From Natribaculum luteum (lineage in GTDB: Archaea; Halobacteriota; Halobacteria; Halobacteriales; Natrialbaceae): a DNA stretch of 64,000 bases. The notes beneath the pieces are model-generated. The model did no database searches and had not been told where the DNA came from. It saw only the letters and a program-made list of their open reading frames with translations. Position numbers and translations under genes: made by a program. Positions 43,633-52,001 of this stretch are shown one piece after another (the stretch's first letter is position 1; each line of letters begins with the position of its first letter). Location of the stretch: positions 1,426,001-1,490,000 of the forward strand of contig NZ_CP095397.1 of the NCBI RefSeq assembly GCF_023008545.1, read 5' to 3'.

Positions 43633-44075
43633 GTCTCGATTGCGTCGACACGTATTCTCTCGGGAACGTGTCACGCAAACCAACTGTCCACACTCTCTTA
43701 CTTAATATATGTAGAATTTACAACCAGTTGTACTATATCTCTATCCGAATCGATCACCTCCTACAAACGATGAAGGAGCCACTAGCTATGGCTATAGGTA
43801 ATAGCTTCTTCTCTCGATATTTGTTTATAGATAAAAGCTAATACTGTAATACGACTCAGGCAAAATACAAGCAATCAGATGTTAAATACAGGCGATAATA
43901 TTAGACTTCTTTAGGTTTCCGACTTCGATACGGGTTCAACCGAAGTATCTACAATCGTTACAACGTTTATTCGTGACCGCATTGCCGGCTTTTTCATCAT
44001 GTGTTACACTTTCCTCTCGCCGTAACTCGAACACGTTCGCGCCACGCTCGACCCCGCCCGCCGGATGGGTCCGGT
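43633..44075. other. AT-rich gene-free promoter region of the giant protease
   Basis: No gene was found. TACAAC-CA-GTTGTA (43719-43732) is a perfect 6-bp inverted repeat, next to CTTAATATAT (43701-43710), a candidate TATA box. AGCTAT...ATAGCT (43784-43806) and short AT-rich runs (to 43920) follow. The composition is clearly lower in GC than the flanks. Confidence 0.5.
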
Positions 44076-44159
44076 CATACCGTCTGCTGTTCGTCAGTCC
44101 CGGCACACTCGCCGGACAGTTCGGGGGTTTCGAGAAACAGGGAACAGCAGGCAGCATCA
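44076..44159 (-). repeat. Dispersed palindromic element, copy 3
   Basis: Left arm TCATACCGTCTGCTGTTCGTC, right arm GGAACAGCAGGCAGCATCA. The inner part has CCCGGCACACTCGCC and GGACAGTTCGGGGG, a weaker stem than in copies 1 and 2. TCA at the right end (44157-44159) is the stop codon of taw2. Confidence 0.8.
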
Positions 44160-45278
44160 GTCGACGCGAGCGTCTACGACGACGTGTGCCACGCCCGCGC
44201 TGTGGCTCTTGACTCGTCGCTTCTCGAGTACCTCGAGCGAGCGTCCCGCCGCGTCGACGGCGGACTCGAGTCTGGCGAGCGGCCGGTCCCACAGCTGCGA
44301 CTCCGGCGTCGCCTCGTGGTAGTGGAGGACGCCGCCGGACGTGAGTGCCTCGAGTGCGTGGTCGAGAAACTCGTGTGCTTCGTCCGTGCGCGTACCGTGG
44401 CCCGTCTCGTCGGTACCGTCGGCACTGCCGTAGTAGCCCATGACGACGCGGTCGGCCTCGAGGTCGCTCGCGAGGTCGCGACAGTCGGCCCGGTAGGCGT
44501 CGACTCGCTCGCTGACGTCGTTGAGCATCGCGTTCTCGAGGAGATATCGGAACGCAGTCGGGTTGATCTCGGTCGCCGTCACCCGCGCGCCGGCGCGGGC
44601 CATCGGCAGTGTGAAGTAGCCGATGCCGGCGAACATGTCGAAGACGTGCTCGTCGTCGGCCGTCGTCTCGCCCATGCGGACGCGCTCGGCCTGATTGCCC
44701 GGCGAGAACATGACGTTCGCGGGATCGAGAGCGTAGCGTGTCCCGTGTTCCGCGTGGATCGTCTCGGTGTCTCGCTCTCCCGCGACGTGTCGGCGCTTGG
44801 GTTCCCGATACGTCCCCGACTCGCCGTCGTTTTCGATCCCCTCGTCCGCGAGTACGGCGTCGGCCTCCCCGTGGAACTCGAGCAGCGCCTCGCCCAGTGC
44901 CGTCTCGTCGGGACAGTCGTCGGGAATCCGCACGAGGACGACCGAGCCGATCACAGCCCACGACCCGGGAACCGCCTCGAGGTCGTCGTCGCTCCAGCCG
45001 CGCTCTCTGAGGACGTCCTCGAGGTCTCTGGTTCGGAAGTCGGGGTCGATCTGCCTGATCACCTCGCGAACGCGGGTCTCGCTCGGCGGTTCGCTCACCG
45101 GCAGGGCGACGGTCTCGGAGTCGTACTCGCGGACGCGTCTCGAGTCGTCGTAGACGCCCTCGGTCCGCAGGGACTCGATGGCGGTCTCGGAGCGTCGTTT
45201 CTCGACGACGGCAGCCAGCGGCGCGTCGGCCTCGCCCGCGAGCGACGGCGCGGGGGCGTCGTCCTCGCGCTCACGCAT
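44157..45278 (-). CDS. taw2: tRNA wyosine-pathway aminocarboxypropyltransferase (Taw2) / Trm5-like methyltransferase-fold protein
   Basis: The 373-aa protein has an archaeal Trm5/Taw2 layout: an N-terminal part (residues 1-150) with PGSWAVIGSVVLVRIPDDC and a C-terminal Rossmann-fold domain with SAM-binding VFDMFAGIGYFTLPMARAGA and VTATEINPTAFRYLLENAMLND. The active-site region reads DRVVMGYYGSADGT, of the MGY type of Taw2, not the NxP type of Trm5. Taw2 transfers an aminocarboxypropyl group from SAM to 4-demethylwyosine at position 37 of tRNA-Phe. The start overlaps the end of nmd3 by 8 bp, so the two are translationally coupled. The stop codon lies in a palindromic element. Confidence 0.8.
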   Translation of the reverse strand: MREREDDAPAPSLAGEADAPLAAVVEKRRSETAIESLRTEGVYDDSRRVREYDSETVALPVSEPPSETRVREVIRQIDPDFRTRDLEDVLRERGWSDDDLEAVPGSWAVIGSVVLVRIPDDCPDETALGEALLEFHGEADAVLADEGIENDGESGTYREPKRRHVAGERDTETIHAEHGTRYALDPANVMFSPGNQAERVRMGETTADDEHVFDMFAGIGYFTLPMARAGARVTATEINPTAFRYLLENAMLNDVSERVDAYRADCRDLASDLEADRVVMGYYGSADGTDETGHGTRTDEAHEFLDHALEALTSGGVLHYHEATPESQLWDRPLARLESAVDAAGRSLEVLEKRRVKSHSAGVAHVVVDARVD

Positions 45279-46401
45279 CGGTCTCGGTCTCGTCGGGCAA
45301 CACGTGGAGTCCGGCGCGACTTTTCAGCACGGGGACGGTCTCGGTGTCCGGGTCAAAGTAATCCGGCCGTGCGACGGTCTTGGCCTGGTAGGTTTCGGGA
45401 TCGAGCACCTGCACGGCGTTCTCGTCTTCGACGGTGACGACGGACGTCTCGACGGCGTCCTCGAGCGTGCCGAGTCGTCTCGCGTCCGGGGAGTTCCCCT
45501 CCTCGTAGCCTGCCTCGTACCGCTCGCCGGTCGTCACCCGGGTTCCCTTGAGATTGCCGTGGGCGCTGCGGACGAGCACGGGGCCGTCCCCGTCGTCTCG
45601 CAGGTCGATCACGTCGCCCGGCGTGTACGGTGGCAGGCGGACGGCGAACGTCACGCGGTAGACCTCGTTGCCGTCTTCGTCCTCCGTGACGAGGGTTTCG
45701 GCGTCGGTGACGGTGCCGCCGAACTCCTCGACCATCTTGTTCGCGATCTTCTTGCCGATCTTGTTGGTCGAGACCTTGATGTTCAGCCCCTCGTCGACCT
45801 CGCCGACCTCGGTGACGAAGGCGTTGCGATCGCCCGTCGCTTCCATGTCGGCGACGACCTGGTTCGCGATCTCTCGCGCCCGGTCGGTCTCCTCGGTCGT
45901 CGGGGTGCGGTCCTCGGCGCGAATCTGGACGATGCTGGCGTAGTAGTCGCCCGCGATCCGGCCACATCGGGTGCAGGTCTGCCGGGAGATCTTCACGGGT
46001 ATCGTCACCTGCTCTTCGACCGGCGTCCCGCGGACCACGCCGGTGAAATAACAGTGCATCCGGATCGTGTTCTCGTCGACCTCCTCGGGTTCGACCTGCC
46101 AGGCGACGTCGTCGACGTCGACGTGCACGCCGAGGGCCTGGCTCACCTCCTCGATCGCGACGTCGGTGTAGTCTTTCGCGCCGACGTCGACCCAGCGGTT
46201 GCCGCGGTAGACCGCGCCACACTGCGAACAGACGCGGACGTCGATCCGCTCGGGCGCGTCGACGAACTCGAAGTCCTCGAAGTAACAGGCGTCACAGAGG
46301 TCGACCTCAGCACCCGGTCGCAGCGGGTCCGACGCGCCGCTCTCGGTGCGGTCGGGCACCGGATCACCACAGCGAGGGCAGAACGCACGCGACTCAGTCA
46401 T
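45271..46401 (-). CDS. nmd3: NMD3-family ribosome biogenesis factor
   Basis: The 376-aa protein starts MTESRAFCPRCGDPVPDRTE. The N-terminal zinc-ribbon has CPRCG (residues 8-12), CDACYFEDFEF, CSQCGAVYRG and CTRCGRIAGDYY, the four CxxC pairs typical of Nmd3. EIANQVVADMEATGDRNAF and STNKIGKKIANKMVEEFGG (core), then GDVIDLRDDGDGPVLVRSAHGN (OB/SH3-like) follow. Archaeal Nmd3 binds the large ribosomal subunit near the subunit interface; no nuclear export role applies. It forms an overlapping pair with taw2. Start at 46401 gives the zinc-ribbon at the family position. The upstream 471 bp carries ORB-like motifs. Confidence 0.95.
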   Translation of the reverse strand: MTESRAFCPRCGDPVPDRTESGASDPLRPGAEVDLCDACYFEDFEFVDAPERIDVRVCSQCGAVYRGNRWVDVGAKDYTDVAIEEVSQALGVHVDVDDVAWQVEPEEVDENTIRMHCYFTGVVRGTPVEEQVTIPVKISRQTCTRCGRIAGDYYASIVQIRAEDRTPTTEETDRAREIANQVVADMEATGDRNAFVTEVGEVDEGLNIKVSTNKIGKKIANKMVEEFGGTVTDAETLVTEDEDGNEVYRVTFAVRLPPYTPGDVIDLRDDGDGPVLVRSAHGNLKGTRVTTGERYEAGYEEGNSPDARRLGTLEDAVETSVVTVEDENAVQVLDPETYQAKTVARPDYFDPDTETVPVLKSRAGLHVLPDETETDA

Positions 46402-46478
46402 TACCCACGGTACGTGACCGATCGAGTTAAGCGACCCGTTCGCTCGAGCGCTATGCAGTACCACGGTTTCGTGCGAAA

Positions 46479-46804
46479 TCTCCACACGAAACGCAGGGGT
46501 CCGATCGCATCCCAATTCTCACCCGCGGAAAACTCCACCCGAAACGAGGGGGTTGCGGCCACGGTACACGGCAGGTCGTCCCGTCGGCCGTGAGCGTCGC
46601 CGACTCGAGTTTGTGGTCGCTCGAGACGGCCACGTATCGCGGTTTTTGCTCGAACGAACTGATCGTGGAACGAGTCGTCGCCGTCGCCGTCGGCTCCGGA
46701 ACCGATCGGTCGAGAGACGAGTCTGACGGTCGTCGGACGGTTCACGGGTTCGACCTCGTCAGACGGAGCCGCGTGGGGTGGTCTCCACGCGAAACGACGG
46801 GGGT
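46479..46804 (+). other. Three ORB-like direct repeats (candidate Orc1/Cdc6-binding sites)
   Basis: TCCACACGAAACGCAGGGGT (46481-46500), TCCACCCGAAACGAGGGGG (46534-46552) and TCCACGCGAAACGACGGGGG (46784-46803) share TCCACxCGAAACGxxGGGG in the same orientation. The layout, a TCCA-xx-GAAAC core followed by a G string, is that of archaeal origin recognition boxes. TTTCGTGCGAAA (46468-46479) abuts the first. No orc1/cdc6 gene is in the window. No gene was found in 46402-46872. Confidence 0.55.
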
Positions 46805-46872
46805 CCGGATCGTCGCCCCGAGTGGCGGTCGCTTCGGCGACACTTATCCCGCCTCGGCACGTATCGTCGCCT

Positions 46873-47763
46873 ATGGAGTGGCAGACGGACTGGGGATTGC
46901 GGTTTCGGATGTTCCTGACGATGTTCCTGCTGTTCGCCCTGTTCATCGTCTTCGCCGGAGTGATCACCGCCTACGTCGATGGCGGCCTGTTCGTCTTCGC
47001 GCTGCTGTTCGCGAGCTTCTCGTTCGTCCAGTACTACTTCAGCGACACGCTCACCCTCCGGAGCATGGGCGCGAAGACGGTCTCGGCCGACGAGTACCCC
47101 CAGCTGCACGCGTCGATCGAACGGCTCTCCCAGCAGGCCGACCTGCCGAAGCCGAAAGTCGCCGTCGTCGACAGCCGGGTGCCCAACGCGTTCGCAACCG
47201 GTCGCAACCAGCGCAACGCCGCCGTCGCGGTGACGACGGGGCTGATGCAGACGCTCGACCGGGAGGAACTCGACGGCGTCCTCGCGCACGAACTCTCGCA
47301 CGTGAAAAACCGCGACATGATGGTGATGACGATCGCCTCGTTCCTCTCGACGATCGCGTTCATGATCGTCCGCTGGGGCGCGTTCTTCGGCGGCGGCCAC
47401 GGTCGCGGCGGCCGTAACGGCGGCGGTGGTGGGATCGTCGTCGCGATCCTCGTCTCGCTGATCGTCTGGATCGTCAGCTACCTGCTGATCCGGGCGCTCT
47501 CGCGGTACCGCGAGTTCGCCGCCGACCGCGGGGCCGCCGCCATCACGGGCCGACCCTCGGCGCTCGCCTCCGCCCTGCTGAAGATTTCCGGGGAGATGGA
47601 CAAGGTCCCGAAAGACGACTTGCGCGAGGAAGCCGAGATGAACGCCTTCTTCATCATCCCGATCAAGTCCGGCGTCGTCGGTCGGCTCTTCTCGACCCAT
47701 CCCTCGACCGAACGCCGGGTCGACCAGCTCCGCCAGCTCGAGCGCGAGATGGAAGCCGCCTGA
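46873..47763 (+). CDS. htpX: HtpX-like membrane metalloprotease (M48)
   Basis: The 296-aa protein starts MEWQTDWGLRFRMFLTMFLL. Two N-terminal helices (about 10-60) are followed by the M48 domain. The zinc-binding motif HELSH is at 139-143 (LAHELSHVKNRD). Further features are PNAFATGRNQRNAAVAVTTGL, two more helices around a GGGHGRGGRNGGGGG loop, the third zinc ligand in YREFAADRGAAAI, and the C-terminal FSTHPSTERRVDQL. HtpX degrades damaged membrane proteins at the cytoplasmic face. The start at 46873 is chosen over 46822 because the family N-terminus begins there. pspAB follows 39 bp downstream. Confidence 0.95.
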   Translation: MEWQTDWGLRFRMFLTMFLLFALFIVFAGVITAYVDGGLFVFALLFASFSFVQYYFSDTLTLRSMGAKTVSADEYPQLHASIERLSQQADLPKPKVAVVDSRVPNAFATGRNQRNAAVAVTTGLMQTLDREELDGVLAHELSHVKNRDMMVMTIASFLSTIAFMIVRWGAFFGGGHGRGGRNGGGGGIVVAILVSLIVWIVSYLLIRALSRYREFAADRGAAAITGRPSALASALLKISGEMDKVPKDDLREEAEMNAFFIIPIKSGVVGRLFSTHPSTERRVDQLRQLEREMEAA

Positions 47764-47802
47764 TACGGATCGTATTAAGGAACTGCACCCGTCAGTGGAC
47801 CT

Positions 47803-48417
47803 ATGGGACTGCTCGACGGACTCCGTGCCGTCCTCGGCATTCGCGCCGAGACGGACGCCAGCCGCGACGCCGACCCCGAGGATCTCTTCGGGATGAGCAC
47901 CGCCTATCTCACGATGGGAGCCGACCTCGGCTACGACTTCGCCGGGGCCGGGGCGCTGTGTTTCGCCGGCGTCGACTCGAGCGACTTCGCCGAAACCGTC
48001 GACGACGTCGAGGCCATCCTCGAAGCCGGCAGCGAGGAAACTGGCAGCACGTTCTCGCTGACCGAGGACGACCACGGCTACCACTGGGTCGTCATCGAGG
48101 ACGACGATCCCGAGGACCTGATCACGAGCCTGCACTTCGCCGCCGACACGTTCATCGAGCGCGGCTACGGCTCGCGACTGCTCGCCGCCGTCTTCGCCTT
48201 CGAGAAGCCGGACGACCCCGATGGACGTGCCTACTGGATCTACTCGTTCCGTCGCGGCGCGTTCTACCCCTTCGCACCCCGCTCCGGTCGGAACCGCGAC
48301 TCGAGCGCCGAGTTCAAACTCGAGTCCGTCCTCGACGGCGAACTCGAGGTCGAACCGGAGAAGGAGTACTGGTACCCGCTGTGGCCGAGCGCGAGCGGCC
48401 GTCACCCCTGGGAGTGA
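47803..48417 (+). CDS. pspAB: PspA-associated protein PspAB
   Basis: A 204-aa soluble acidic protein: MGLLDGLRAVLGIRAETDAS, STAYLTMGADLGYDFAGAGA, LCFAGVDSSDFAETVDDVE, YHWVVIEDDDPEDLITSLHF, SRLLAAVFAFEKPDDPDG and AYWIYSFRRGAFYPFAPRSG. I recall this as the PspAB family, found next to htpX in many archaea and actinobacteria and linked to the phage-shock envelope stress response. Function is unproven. The start has a CGTATTAAGG TATA-like box at 47771-47780, 22-31 nt upstream, inside a short palindrome (ATACGGATCGTAT). Even so, it is close enough to htpX to be cotranscribed as well. Confidence 0.78.
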   Translation: MGLLDGLRAVLGIRAETDASRDADPEDLFGMSTAYLTMGADLGYDFAGAGALCFAGVDSSDFAETVDDVEAILEAGSEETGSTFSLTEDDHGYHWVVIEDDDPEDLITSLHFAADTFIERGYGSRLLAAVFAFEKPDDPDGRAYWIYSFRRGAFYPFAPRSGRNRDSSAEFKLESVLDGELEVEPEKEYWYPLWPSASGRHPWE

Positions 48418-49155
48418 TCACTCGTCGATCGTGATGGTCGTCGTCCACTCGAACTCGAGTGCCTCGAGTCCCGGCCCCTCGATCTCGCAGGTTGCGAGTA
48501 GCGACTGGGTGCTCGTCGTCTCGCCGGTCCACGTGGCGTAAAAGCCGCCGCCGTCGCCGACTCCCGTGCCGTCGGCCCGCGGTGCGACGGTCCCGCCCGC
48601 CGTGGGGAACTCGACTCGCGGTGTCGCCACGTCGAACACCCCGATTCCGACCGCGGCCGAGCCGTCACGTCCGGCGTCGCCCGCCGGTGCGTACTGTCCC
48701 ATCGAGAACTGATCGGTCGAAAGAGCCACGCCGGTTTCGATCCGCTCGACCGTCGGCCCGTCGGCGGTCGGCCGAACACCGCTCCAGAACCAGAGGTTGT
48801 ACGTCCGCGTCTCACCGCTCGCCCGGGCCGGGTTCTCGTAGACTGCGAGCAGGTGGTCCGTCTCGAGTGACCCCTCGTCGACCGTCTCCGCGTACCCTCC
48901 GCCGACCAGCTCGAGTCCGTGGTCCGGTTCCGTCATCGCCGTCCCCCAGACGCCGTGCTCGCCGTAGTCGGCGATCGACTCGTCGATTCGCGCCGTCGTC
49001 TTCTCGGGCGATCGGAGCTCGCTGCCGGTCACCGAGTGCGTCTCGTCGACGACGTCGCTGGCGGCCAGCGGATTCTCGAGGCAGCCGGCGAGACCGACGA
49101 CGCTGCCGGTCGCGACGACGATGGTCTGGAGGGCTCGTCTGCGGGTGCCGTTCAT
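48418..49155 (-). CDS. Predicted Tat lipoprotein of unknown function
   Basis: The 245-aa protein begins MNGTRRRALQTIVVATGSVV and GLAGCLENPLAAS. A twin-arginine segment (RRRALQT) and a lipobox cysteine in LAGC fit a haloarchaeal Tat-exported lipoprotein. The mature part has AMTEPDHGLELVGGGYAETV, TRTYNLWFWSGVRPTADGPT and FYATWTGETTSTQSLLATCE, a beta-sandwich-like extracellular protein. No family is recognised with confidence. Start MNGTRRRAL at 49155 preserves the signal; the upstream ATG would not. It is convergent with pspAB (stop codons touch) and divergent from radA. Confidence 0.85.
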   Translation of the reverse strand: MNGTRRRALQTIVVATGSVVGLAGCLENPLAASDVVDETHSVTGSELRSPEKTTARIDESIADYGEHGVWGTAMTEPDHGLELVGGGYAETVDEGSLETDHLLAVYENPARASGETRTYNLWFWSGVRPTADGPTVERIETGVALSTDQFSMGQYAPAGDAGRDGSAAVGIGVFDVATPRVEFPTAGGTVAPRADGTGVGDGGGFYATWTGETTSTQSLLATCEIEGPGLEALEFEWTTTITIDE

Positions 49156-49357
49156 CGGCTCTATTTCTGGATTGCTGATAGTTAAACTATCGCAGTCGAG
49201 GATAGTCACCCAGTGTGATTCGACGACCGAACCGTCCCGCTCGAGCGGCGACAGATCGACTCGCGCCGCTCGTCTTCCTATCTAAAGGTGCCCGTTCGCC
49301 TCGAGATGATCCCCTCGCCACCTTGCACTTTCACTTTCACTCCCCTGTTAACGAGGC

Positions 49358-49365
49358 TTTATATG
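49358..49365 (+). promoter_or_regulatory. TATA box of radA
   Basis: TTTATATG lies 22-30 nt before the ATG at 49388, giving a leaderless or very short-leader transcript. Confidence 0.75.
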
Positions 49366-49387
49366 GTGTCCGGCGCAACGACCGACC

Positions 49388-50419
49388 ATGGCAGACGTAG
49401 ACCTCGAGACCCTCCCCGGCGTTGGACCGGCGACAGCAGACAAACTTCTCGACGCGGGCTTTGACTCCTTCCAGAGTCTGGCCGTCGCGTCCCCCTCCGA
49501 ACTGTCGAACACCGCTGACGTCGGCGAGTCCACGGCAGCGGACATCGTCAAGGCCGCTCGCGACGCCGCCGACGTCGGCGGCTTCGAGACCGGCTCGACG
49601 GTCCTCGAGCGACGGAACAAGATCGGCAAACTCTCCTGGCACATCGACGAGGTCGACGACCTGCTCGGCGGCGGGATCGAGACCCAGTCGATCACCGAGG
49701 TGTACGGCGAGTTCGGTGCGGGCAAGTCCCAGGTCACCCACCAGATGGCCGTCAACGTCCAGCTCCCCAAGGAGGTCGGCGGGCTCCACGGCAGTGTCAT
49801 CTTCGTCGACTCCGAGGACACGTTCCGCCCCGAGCGCATCGACGACATGGTCCGCGGGCTTCCCGATGAGGCGATCGAGGCCGCCCTCGAGGACCGCGAG
49901 ATCGAGGGCTCGCCGGACGACGAGGAGGCGATGGGCGAACTCGTCGACGCCTTCCTCGAGAAGATCCACGTCGCGAAGGCGTTCAACTCCAACCACCAGA
50001 TGTTGCTGGCGGAGAAGGCGAAGGAACTCGCGAGCGAACACGAGGACGGCGAGTATCCCGTCCGCCTGCTCTGTGTCGACTCGCTGACCGCCCACTTCCG
50101 TGCGGAGTACGTCGGCCGTGGCGAACTCGCCGACCGCCAGCAGAAGCTCAACAAGCACCTCCACGACATCGACAAGGTCGGCAACCTCTACAACGCCGCC
50201 GTCATCGTCACGAACCAGGTCGCGTCGAACCCCGATTCGTTCTTCGGCGACCCGACCCAGCCCATCGGCGGGAACATCCTGGGCCACAAGTCGACGTTCC
50301 GGATCTACCTCCGCAAGTCCAAAGGCGACAAGCGGATCGTCCGCCTCGTCGACGCGCCGAACCTCGCCGACGGCGAGGCGGTCATGCGCGTCCAGGACGA
50401 GGGGCTGAAGCCGGAGTAA
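49388..50419 (+). CDS. radA: DNA repair and recombination protein RadA
   Basis: The 343-aa archaeal RecA/Rad51 homologue performs strand exchange in homologous recombination. It has an N-terminal helix-hairpin-helix domain ([16 protein letters not shown], residues 9-24), the interface FETGS at 66-70, Walker A GEFGAGKS at 107-114 and Walker B LLCVDSLT. The long [23 protein letters not shown] segment and the DNA-binding loops in [15 protein letters not shown] and [20 protein letters not shown] are present. The sequence is complete and typical. It is monocistronic with a strong TATA box. Continuing 139 bp downstream holds no further gene. Confidence 0.98.
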   Translation: MADVDLETLPGVGPATADKLLDAGFDSFQSLAVASPSELSNTADVGESTAADIVKAARDAADVGGFETGSTVLERRNKIGKLSWHIDEVDDLLGGGIETQSITEVYGEFGAGKSQVTHQMAVNVQLPKEVGGLHGSVIFVDSEDTFRPERIDDMVRGLPDEAIEAALEDREIEGSPDDEEAMGELVDAFLEKIHVAKAFNSNHQMLLAEKAKELASEHEDGEYPVRLLCVDSLTAHFRAEYVGRGELADRQQKLNKHLHDIDKVGNLYNAAVIVTNQVASNPDSFFGDPTQPIGGNILGHKSTFRIYLRKSKGDKRIVRLVDAPNLADGEAVMRVQDEGLKPE

Positions 50420-50558
50420 CCCGAGCTACGCCGTCCTCGTCGCGGCAAAGCGCGATCCGACGAAATTGGAAGCGAACCGACTGGAAACGGCCGAAACCGA
50501 CGTGAACGGACCCCGCCACCGAAGCCACGCGACTCGAGCACTCCGTCCCGTCTCCGGG

Positions 50559-50954
50559 TCAGCGCTCGAGTGCCTCGAGTGCCGCCCGCCGGTTCTCGAC
50601 GACGCCCTCGATTCGGTCTTTCTTGTCCTCCGGATCCTCGAGTCCCTCCAGCCAGTAGATCGCGCTGTAGAACGCCACCAGGCGGCCGATCTCTGCCTCC
50701 GTGAGTAGCCCGAGGTCGGCCGCTGCGGATTCGTAAATCACGGGCTCTTCGACGCGTTCAGTGACGCGCTCGTAGCTGCCGTCGGCGACGAACTCGTCTA
50801 CGTACTCGTAGGCCTGCAGTTCCTCGAGGAACGCTCGCCGGAGTCGGCGGGTGGCGTCGCGTTCGCGCTTCCAGTAGAGGAGGTACGAGCCGGCTGCCGT
50901 GGCGATCGCACCGACGATCGCGCCGAGCACGAAGCCGACGGCGGTGTCGACCAT
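50559..50954 (-). CDS. Membrane-anchored protein of unknown function
   Basis: A 131-aa protein with one N-terminal helix (MVDTAVGFVLGAIVGAIATAAG, SYLLYW) and a cytosolic, charged helical domain (RRLRRAFLEELQAYEYVDEF, LLTEAEIGRLVAFYSAIYWL, EDKKDRIEGVVENRRAALEA). The pattern of a short anchor and a helix bundle resembles small haloarchaeal anchored proteins, but I cannot name a family. It is a single gene, with radA on the other strand 139 bp away and sufU upstream on the same strand 71 bp away. Confidence 0.72.
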   Translation of the reverse strand: MVDTAVGFVLGAIVGAIATAAGSYLLYWKRERDATRRLRRAFLEELQAYEYVDEFVADGSYERVTERVEEPVIYESAAADLGLLTEAEIGRLVAFYSAIYWLEGLEDPEDKKDRIEGVVENRRAALEALER

Positions 50955-51025
50955 ACGGACGTCATGCGAGACCGACGGGTAAGCGTGTGGCCGGCGACGA
51001 AAACGCGAGCGACTTCAGCGGAAAA

Positions 51026-51448
51026 CTAGTCTTCGGTCGTCGTCGTCTTCTCCTTGTCGAGTTCGCCGCGATAGATCTCCGCGCCGTCCTGTGCGACCTT
51101 CTCGGCCAGCACGGCGCATTTGACCCGCATCGGCGAGATGTCGACGCCGAGCATGTCGATGACGTCGTCGCGATCCATCTCGAGCAGTTCGTCGACGGTC
51201 TTGCCCGCGAGTTTCGTCGAGAGCATGCTCGCCGAGGCCTGGCTGATCGCACAACCGTCCCCGGAGAAGGCGACGTTCTCGATCGTCTCTCCGTCGTCGG
51301 CCAGACGGATGTCCATGCGAATCTCGTCGCCACACATCGGGTTCTCGCCGACGTGGCTGAACGTCGGATCCTCGAGTTCCCCGTAGTTGCGGGGGTTCTT
51401 GTAGTGGTCGAGGATCTGCTGTCGGTACATGTCCGAGCCAAGTCCCAT
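51026..51448 (-). CDS. sufU: Iron-sulfur cluster assembly scaffold/sulfurtransferase SufU
   Basis: The 140-aa IscU/SufU-type protein has three conserved cysteines: GENPMCGDEIRMDI (C42 region), AFSGDGCAISQASASML (C68 region) and SPMRVKCAVLAEKV (C113 region). The insert between the second and third cysteines is typical of SufU, which accepts sulfur from the SufS desulfurase through zinc-ligand exchange. The N-terminus MYRQQILDHYKNPRNYGEL is canonical. An alternative start at MYRQ (51430) exists; I used MGLGSDMYRQQ at 51448. The sufS gene is 0.6 kb upstream on the same strand, with a small membrane-protein gene between. Confidence 0.93.
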   Translation of the reverse strand: MGLGSDMYRQQILDHYKNPRNYGELEDPTFSHVGENPMCGDEIRMDIRLADDGETIENVAFSGDGCAISQASASMLSTKLAGKTVDELLEMDRDDVIDMLGVDISPMRVKCAVLAEKVAQDGAEIYRGELDKEKTTTTED

Positions 51449-51584
51449 CGTTGAACACACGTAAGGAAGTGTGCTGTAAAAGGATTCCGGGGCAAGTAGC
51501 GACACGCGTACCTGCGGACGGTCGTGCTTCGCGACGACGGTCGACAAAAATGACCAACGGTCCGGTCTCCGAAACGGCGACCAG

Positions 51585-51887
51585 TTACGTCGGTCGATCT
51601 CGCTCGCGTGGTCGCTGGGTAGTCGGCGAACGATCCGTCACCTCCTGGTCGACGGGCGGGTGCAGGAACACCGCGTCGGCGATCGCAGTGAGGCCGACGA
51701 CGGCGGCCAGGGCGAGCGCCCAGGCCAGCGGAACACCCGCCACGTGCGCGACGACCAGCGCAACCGTGAACGCAAGCGGTACGATCCCGAGAACGAGATC
51801 GTATCGGGTCGCCGCGGTGAGAACGTCGACCAGGGTCTCGAACGGGTCCCTGTCCGTGCCGGGACGACCGATGGTTCTCTCGTGCAT
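51585..51887 (-). CDS. Small two-helix membrane protein of unknown function
   Basis: A 100-aa protein starting MHERTIGRPGTDRDPFETLV with two hydrophobic segments close together (RYDLVLGIVPLAFTVALVVA, LAWALALAAVVGLTAIADAV), ending in a proline/arginine-rich cytosolic tail. No family is recognised. Start 51887 is preferred to a further ATG at 51950 because the N-terminal extension is not hydrophobic and the putative promoter (ATAACGTGTTAG at 51931-51942 on the plus strand) overlaps it. It lies between sufU and sufS on the same strand but has its own spacing of 114-136 bp. Confidence 0.7.
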   Translation of the reverse strand: MHERTIGRPGTDRDPFETLVDVLTAATRYDLVLGIVPLAFTVALVVAHVAGVPLAWALALAAVVGLTAIADAVFLHPPVDQEVTDRSPTTQRPRERDRPT

Positions 51888-52001
51888 CGTTCTCACCTCG
51901 GCGAGGGAACGTACGACTTCCACGCTGAAGAATAACGTGTTAGATTCCACGAGAGGGGCTAATACCCCCTCTGCAGTCGCAACCGGCCGTCTCGACGGAA
52001 G

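Noticed and set aside
44157-45278. Trm5 tRNA methyltransferase instead of Taw2
   Set aside because: The active-site segment is MGYYGS, not the NLP/NPP-type motif of Trm5; retained as lower certainty alternative in the entry.
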